From JBDKFK01 sp039798745 (GTDB taxonomy: Bacteria > Patescibacteriota > Microgenomatia > UBA1406 > GWC2-37-13), in assembly GCA_039798745.1 (NCBI GenBank), contig JBDKFK010000033.1, forward strand, positions 1 through 18,506: a stretch of DNA of 18,506 bases, in the 5' to 3' direction. Shown one piece after another: positions 15,818 through 18,506 of the stretch; within the stretch, counting starts at the first letter, position 1; each line of letters opens with the position of its first letter. The position numbers and the translations under genes are program-made. The notes below the pieces were generated by a model. It was not told the origin of the DNA. It saw nothing but the letters and a program-made list of their open reading frames with translations, and made no database searches.

Positions 15818-16816
15818 ATGAGTGATTTGACTTCACTAGATATAACTAACTTAAGACCGCAGAAACTAAATGATTATATAGGTCAGGAAAATATAAAAAA
15901 AACACTTCGTCTATTTATTGATGCTGTGAAAAACAGAGGAACTGCAACTGAACATATTCTCTTCTACGGTCCTCCGGGAATAGGCAAAACAACTCTTGCC
16001 TATATTATTGCTAATGAGCTCGAAGGTGAGATTAAGATTACCTCAGGCGCTGCGATCACCAAAGGCGGAGATCTTGCTGCAATCCTTACAAACCTTAAGG
16101 ATAACGATGTATTGTTTATTGATGAAGTTCATCGAATGCCTAAACCGGTTGAAGAAATGTTATATCCGGTTATGGAAGAATACGCTCTCGATATAATAAT
16201 CGGCAAAGGTCCGTCAGCCCGCACAGTGAGGTTACCTGTACCCAATATCACAATCGTATCTGCAACTACAAAACTCGCGTTACTGTCGGCGCCTATGCGT
16301 GACAGATTTGGACTACTATTGAGACTCGATTATTATACGGAAGATGAAATGGTTAACATCATCGAACGCTCGAGCAAAATATTTAATATTCCCATCACCA
16401 AAGGTGCAGCTCATTCTATAGCTCGCCGGGCCAGAAGAACTCCTCGTATAGCCAACAGAATACTCAAACGCGCGCGCGACGTACTTGAAGTAGATAAACA
16501 CAAGGAGATTGATGAAAAACTGCTTGATCATTTGTTTCAGTTACTGGAGATTGATCCGTTGGGATTAAGTGATATGGATATTCAGTACCTGCGTCTTATA
16601 GCGGTCAAGTTTCAGAATCAGCCAATTGGAATAGAGACGATTGCTTCTTCATTATCAGAAGACCGGCAGACGGTGGAAGAATTTATCGAACCTTATTTGC
16701 TGCAGCTAGGCTTTATTAAGAAAACACCAAGAGGAAGAGTGGTAACTCAGGCAGCATTTAAACATCTGAAGATTGCATACAAGCCAAATGATGTAGACCA
16801 ACAGACACTGGTGTAA
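15818..16816 (+). CDS. ruvB: Holliday junction branch migration ATPase RuvB
   Basis: RuvB is the hexameric AAA+ motor that drives branch migration with RuvA. The 332-aa protein starts MSDLTSLDITNLRPQKLNDY, followed by IGQENIKKTLRLFI. It has Walker A GPPGIGKTTLA, Walker B LFIDEVHRM, sensor 1 VSATTK, the arginine-finger segment SAPMRDRFG, sensor 2 near RRARRTPRIANRILKRARD, and the C-terminal winged helix (GLSDMDIQYLRLI, and EFIEPYLLQLGFIKKTPRGR). The frame is open for 30 codons upstream, but that extension crosses the promoter and is not conserved-looking, so ATG 15818 is preferred. It is monocistronic and ends before a branched bidirectional terminator. The neighbouring unknown pair is divergent. 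Confidence 0.96.
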   Translation: MSDLTSLDITNLRPQKLNDYIGQENIKKTLRLFIDAVKNRGTATEHILFYGPPGIGKTTLAYIIANELEGEIKITSGAAITKGGDLAAILTNLKDNDVLFIDEVHRMPKPVEEMLYPVMEEYALDIIIGKGPSARTVRLPVPNITIVSATTKLALLSAPMRDRFGLLLRLDYYTEDEMVNIIERSSKIFNIPITKGAAHSIARRARRTPRIANRILKRARDVLEVDKHKEIDEKLLDHLFQLLEIDPLGLSDMDIQYLRLIAVKFQNQPIGIETIASSLSEDRQTVEEFIEPYLLQLGFIKKTPRGRVVTQAAFKHLKIAYKPNDVDQQTLV

Positions 16817-16854
16817 TGGATAGAGTGTCTACATATGATGAAAGTTGAATTATA

Positions 16855-16927
16855 AAAAAGTGGATGATTAGACAATCTAGAAATGCAAGCGCATTTCCAT
16901 CCGGGTGTCAGCCGGAATCCACTTTTT
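16855..16927. terminator. Branched, cloverleaf-like bidirectional terminator
   Basis: The outer stem AAAAAGTGGAT (16855-16865) pairs perfectly with ATCCACTTTTT (16917-16927), giving a T-run on both strands. Instead of a simple loop it encloses three further hairpins: GATT-AGAC-AATC (16866-16877), GAAATGC-AAGC-GCATTTC (16880-16897) and CCGG-GTGTCAG-CCGG (16901-16915). It sits between ruvB (+) and the small Pro/Gly-rich gene (-). It lacks tRNA consensus positions such as a GTTCGANTC T-arm. Confidence 0.7.
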
Positions 16928-17028
16928 AGAGTATTCAATTATGAGCCACACTAGCCCTCAGTCACCATGCAAGATGGTATGTCAATAGGTGGTGAGAGAT
17001 GGAGTGGGTGACGCGAAAGCGACAGATC

Positions 17029-17241
17029 CTAGAGCAGCCGATCGCCGATCTGGAATAAGCCTCCAGGGCCTGAACCACGTGGTCCATCCCGATCCTCAGC
17101 AGGACTGCGTCCCCCTGGAGGAGTGTTGTAGAGCGGATTGGGCCTGGAAAATGGATCGGGTCGAACATAGGGTTTTTGACCCTTGTTGTCACCAACTGGC
17201 GTGGGCTTGGGTGGGCTCTGACCCTTGTTGTCGGTAGGCAT
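17029..17241 (-). CDS. Small Pro/Gly-rich protein, 70 aa, unknown
   Basis: A short, probably disordered protein with no signal peptide or membrane helix. The word DNKGQ occurs twice near the N-terminus (residues 4-8 and 18-22), each followed by Pro/Lys-rich sequence; later come RPDPFSRPNP, TPPGGRSP and GPRGSGPGG. A strong SD, AAAGGAG, lies 8 nt before ATG 17241, which argues that it is a real gene despite its size. A promoter candidate lies upstream at 17393-17422, and downstream transcription would run into the branched terminator at 16855-16927. Its GC-rich composition and cassette layout match the other unknown genes here. It could be an RNA- or nucleic-acid-binding low-complexity protein, but no motif proves this. 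Confidence 0.6.
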   Translation of the reverse strand: MPTDNKGQSPPKPTPVGDNKGQKPYVRPDPFSRPNPLYNTPPGGRSPAEDRDGPRGSGPGGLFQIGDRLL

Positions 17242-17392
17242 GAGCTTGCTCCTTTGAACTAGCTATACACAGGAATTCCCCAGAGGAAAAACGGAGAGAG
17301 GTCTATAGATCATATACCTTGCTGTTTTATCCGGGTAGCGTAAATACGCCAGTGCTCTGATGAGCTGTGGAATTCAACAGGAATCTATAATA

Positions 17393-17422
17393 TCTATAAA
17401 GACTTCAAGTCCGCTATATCAA
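17393..17422 (-). promoter_or_regulatory. Candidate promoter of small Pro/Gly-rich gene
   Basis: On the complement: TTGATA (17417-17422), 18 bp, TATAGA (17393-17398), giving a leader of about 145 nt. This AT-rich stretch offers alternative -10 boxes, so the assignment is tentative. Confidence 0.35.
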
Positions 17423-17506
17423 CCGTAGACGAATCTACGAATTGGTACCACTTTTTTGCGTCAATAATTGAATGTCAAAGAGTACGTTGGAAGACTTTGA
17501 TCCTCC

Positions 17507-17531
17507 AAAAAATGCTGTCTTAAAAAAAGAC
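17507..17531 (-). terminator. Weak terminator after tRNA-Leu
   Basis: On the complement GTCTT and AAGAC flank a T-loop, followed by AGCA and six T (17507-17512). It lies about 25 nt beyond the tRNA 3' end. The stem is only 5 bp. Confidence 0.35.
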
Positions 17532-17554
17532 GTATTATTCTGTGTTTGATACTG

Positions 17555-17638
17555 TGCCGGAGAGAGGACTTGAACCTCCAAGGGATTGCTCCCACACGCC
17601 CCTCAAGCGTGCGCGTCTACCAATTTCGCCACCCCGGC
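17555..17638 (-). tRNA. tRNA-Leu (anticodon GAG)
   Basis: A class II tRNA on the complement. The acceptor is GCCGGGG with CTCCGGC, the D-loop contains AAATTGGTAGAC, and the anticodon stem CACGC/GCGTG surrounds TTGAGGG (anticodon GAG). A long variable arm (TGGGAGCAATCCCTT) is followed by the T-arm GAGG-TTCAAGT-CCTC. The discriminator is A and no CCA is encoded. It reads CUC and CUU leucine codons. Confidence 0.95.
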
Positions 17639-17660
17639 AGGCATATACTATCGAAGAACA

Positions 17661-17689
17661 ATTATATCATCAGCCCAAAGCGTATACAA
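17661..17689 (-). promoter_or_regulatory. Promoter of tRNA-Leu
   Basis: On the complement: TTGTAT (17684-17689), 17 bp, then TATAAT (17661-17666) with a TG in the extended -10 position. Transcription would begin near 17654, 16 nt before the mature tRNA. The -10 lies in the gap after the Nudix gene stops at 17692; the -35 is also just beyond the stop. Confidence 0.7.
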
Positions 17690-17691
17690 CA

Positions 17692-18114
17692 TTACGCGAT
17701 CGTTTCGGCAAGGTCTATTGCTTTTATTGTTTCAGTGAAGCTTGGAAGTTTGCGGATTTCGTCTACGGTAAACCAGTTATACTCGGAAGCTTCGTCGTTT
17801 AGATTTATCATAGATTCATCATTCTCCATCTCGCACAGGTAGCATAACATAATGCCATGCCAGAGCTGTCCTCTGATGTCTTCAAATACTTTGGGCAGGA
17901 GACCGATTATGCGAATCTCGATGCCGAGTTCTTCACGCATTTCTCTCCGGACGGCGTCTTCGATAAGTTCGCCCCACTCCAATCCTCCACCGGGTATCTG
18001 CCAGATGTCGTGAAACTTTGAATCTTCGGGATCACGCTCAACTCTTTTGGTAAGGAGATATTTACCTTCTTTGCGGATTACTGCAAGAACAACAGGTTGA
18101 ATAGCTTTTGACAT
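17692..18114 (-). CDS. Nudix hydrolase (MutT-like)
   Basis: Nudix enzymes hydrolyse nucleoside diphosphates linked to another group, often cleaning damaged or surplus nucleotides. The 140-aa protein has a perfect Nudix box (G-x5-E-x7-RE-M-x-EE-x-G-I, residues about 43-65, ending RREMREELGIEI), preceded by the usual DIWQIPGGGLEWGE. The N-terminal strand VVLAVIRKEGKYLLTKR is typical, and the mid-protein acidic segment and ASEYNWFTVDEIRKLP match the C-terminal part of MutT/NudG-like members. The substrate is not predictable. ATG 18114 lies 6 nt after a TACAAT box with no SD. It precedes tRNA-Leu, which has its own promoter. Confidence 0.9.
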   Translation of the reverse strand: MSKAIQPVVLAVIRKEGKYLLTKRVERDPEDSKFHDIWQIPGGGLEWGELIEDAVRREMREELGIEIRIIGLLPKVFEDIRGQLWHGIMLCYLCEMENDESMINLNDEASEYNWFTVDEIRKLPSFTETIKAIDLAETIA

Positions 18115-18120
18115 TCACTT

Positions 18121-18126
18121 ATTGTA
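18121..18126 (-). promoter_or_regulatory. -10 box of Nudix gene, leaderless type
   Basis: TACAAT on the complement ends 6 nt before the ATG at 18114. The -35 would fall within the neighbouring terminator; no consensus is seen. Confidence 0.45.
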
Positions 18127-18136
18127 CCAATCAAAA

Positions 18137-18172
18137 AGCGGACGGGCAAGAACATAATTCTTACCCGTCCGA
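18137..18172 (-). terminator. Strong hairpin terminator of the right-edge unknown gene
   Basis: On the complement, CGGACGGGTAAGAA pairs with TTCTTGCCCGTCCG (a 14-bp stem with one G-U pair) around a short TTATG loop, followed by CTTTTTG. It lies about 20 nt after the stop codon at 18191. Confidence 0.88.
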
Positions 18173-18190
18173 CTACGGAACTCAACTCGC

Positions 18191-18506
18191 CTACAAGATG
18201 GCGCGCAGCTCCTCGAGCTTAGCGGCGAACGCGAAGATAGGCTCTTGCGTCTGCCTTAGATCCGCGGCGCGGTCATGGTCTTTGCAGAGCGTCCAGAACT
18301 CGATCTGTTCGTTCATGCTGAGAGCCCACTTGAACGTGGACTGCATCTCGCGGACGATCGCGATGAGAGCGTCGCGCTTGGTGGCGATCTCCCACTCGCG
18401 AAGCAACGTCATGCGCTTGTCTTGCCTACAAAGCTCGATAGCCCGATCGATCTCGGGCAGGAAGCTTTCCCTTGCCGCGGCAATGAAGTCCGGATGCGGC
18501 TCGGCG
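18191..18506 (-). CDS. Unknown protein, C-terminal part only (runs off window)
   Basis: The frame is open from the right edge of the window to the stop at 18191, giving at least 104 residues. The ATG at 18412 is internal, because coding-quality sequence (AEPHPDFIAAARESFLPEID) continues upstream of it to the edge. The visible part is rich in Glu, Arg, Ala and Leu and looks wholly alpha-helical, with possible coiled-coil pairing (LREWEIATKRDALIAIVREM, and FAAKLEELRAIL at the end). No known domain is recognised. It looks GC-richer than the Nudix gene and has its own strong terminator, like the other unknown genes in the window. Confidence 0.7.
   Translation of the reverse strand, partial: AEPHPDFIAAARESFLPEIDRAIELCRQDKRMTLLREWEIATKRDALIAIVREMQSTFKWALSMNEQIEFWTLCKDHDRAADLRQTQEPIFAFAAKLEELRAIL

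Larger units (their letters stand above)
17242..17554. other. Intergenic region upstream of small Pro/Gly-rich gene
   Basis: No gene is supported. It holds the minus-strand leader of the gene at 17241, a promoter candidate (17393-17422), an imperfect palindrome around GATC at 17300-17318, a CGTAGA/TCTACG hairpin near 17425-17440, and a weak terminator for tRNA-Leu (17507-17531). Confidence 0.5.

Noticed and set aside
16866..16915. tRNA gene within the branched terminator
   Set aside because: Arm sizes are wrong and the D-arm and T-arm consensus bases are missing.
17300..17318. Operator-like palindrome GGTCTATAGATCATATACC
   Set aside because: Imperfect, AT-rich and single copy; too likely by chance to call a binding site.

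Overview
The window reads as a piece of a streamlined bacterial genome, most likely a Candidate Phyla Radiation (Patescibacteria) member, perhaps Microgenomates. This is inferred, not proven. The clues are short intergenic gaps, divergent but complete lower-glycolysis enzymes, a 23S rRNA gene with no 16S or 5S beside it, REP-like inverted repeats, and housekeeping genes whose -10 box lies only 5-7 nt before the start codon with no Shine-Dalgarno (SD) sequence. TGA is used as a stop, so the code looks standard.

Layout: positions 1-739 hold the 3' part of a PfkB-family sugar kinase (+). gpmI and ruvC form a minus-strand pair (762-2892), divergent from an unknown 182-aa helical protein (2932-3480). 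A minus-strand rRNA unit occupies about 3540-7072: promoter, tRNA-Ala(UGC), spacer, 23S rRNA, a 29-bp processing stem and a weak terminator. A small membrane protein (7373-7672) with its own terminator follows, then the ppsA-eno operon (7756-11406). A REP-type inverted repeat (11412-11543) precedes a two-gene module of unknown membrane-anchored proteins (11574-13297) with a consensus promoter, a roughly 300-nt structured leader and a UUCG terminator; its first gene is frameshifted. A second inverted repeat abuts ruvA (13425-14003). A tandem pair of paralogous unknown genes (14040-15535, minus) sits between ruvA and ruvB (15818-16816). Then come a branched bidirectional terminator, a small Pro/Gly-rich protein gene (17029-17241, minus), tRNA-Leu(GAG), a Nudix hydrolase, and the 3' end of another unknown gene running out of the window (18191-18506, minus).

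The ordinary genes cover lower glycolysis/gluconeogenesis (GpmI, enolase, PEP synthase), Holliday-junction processing (RuvA, RuvB and RuvC, all present but in three separate places), nucleotide clean-up and translation RNAs. Between them lie genes of unknown function that look GC-richer by eye, with strong SDs, long leaders and strong hairpin terminators. This contrast, apparently leaderless housekeeping genes versus SD-plus-terminator accessory cassettes, is the most striking overall pattern. The best candidates for something new are the tandem paralog pair, the two-gene membrane module with its structured leader, and the free-standing 23S unit with a palindromic insertion in one helix. GpmI also carries Thr in place of its catalytic Ser.
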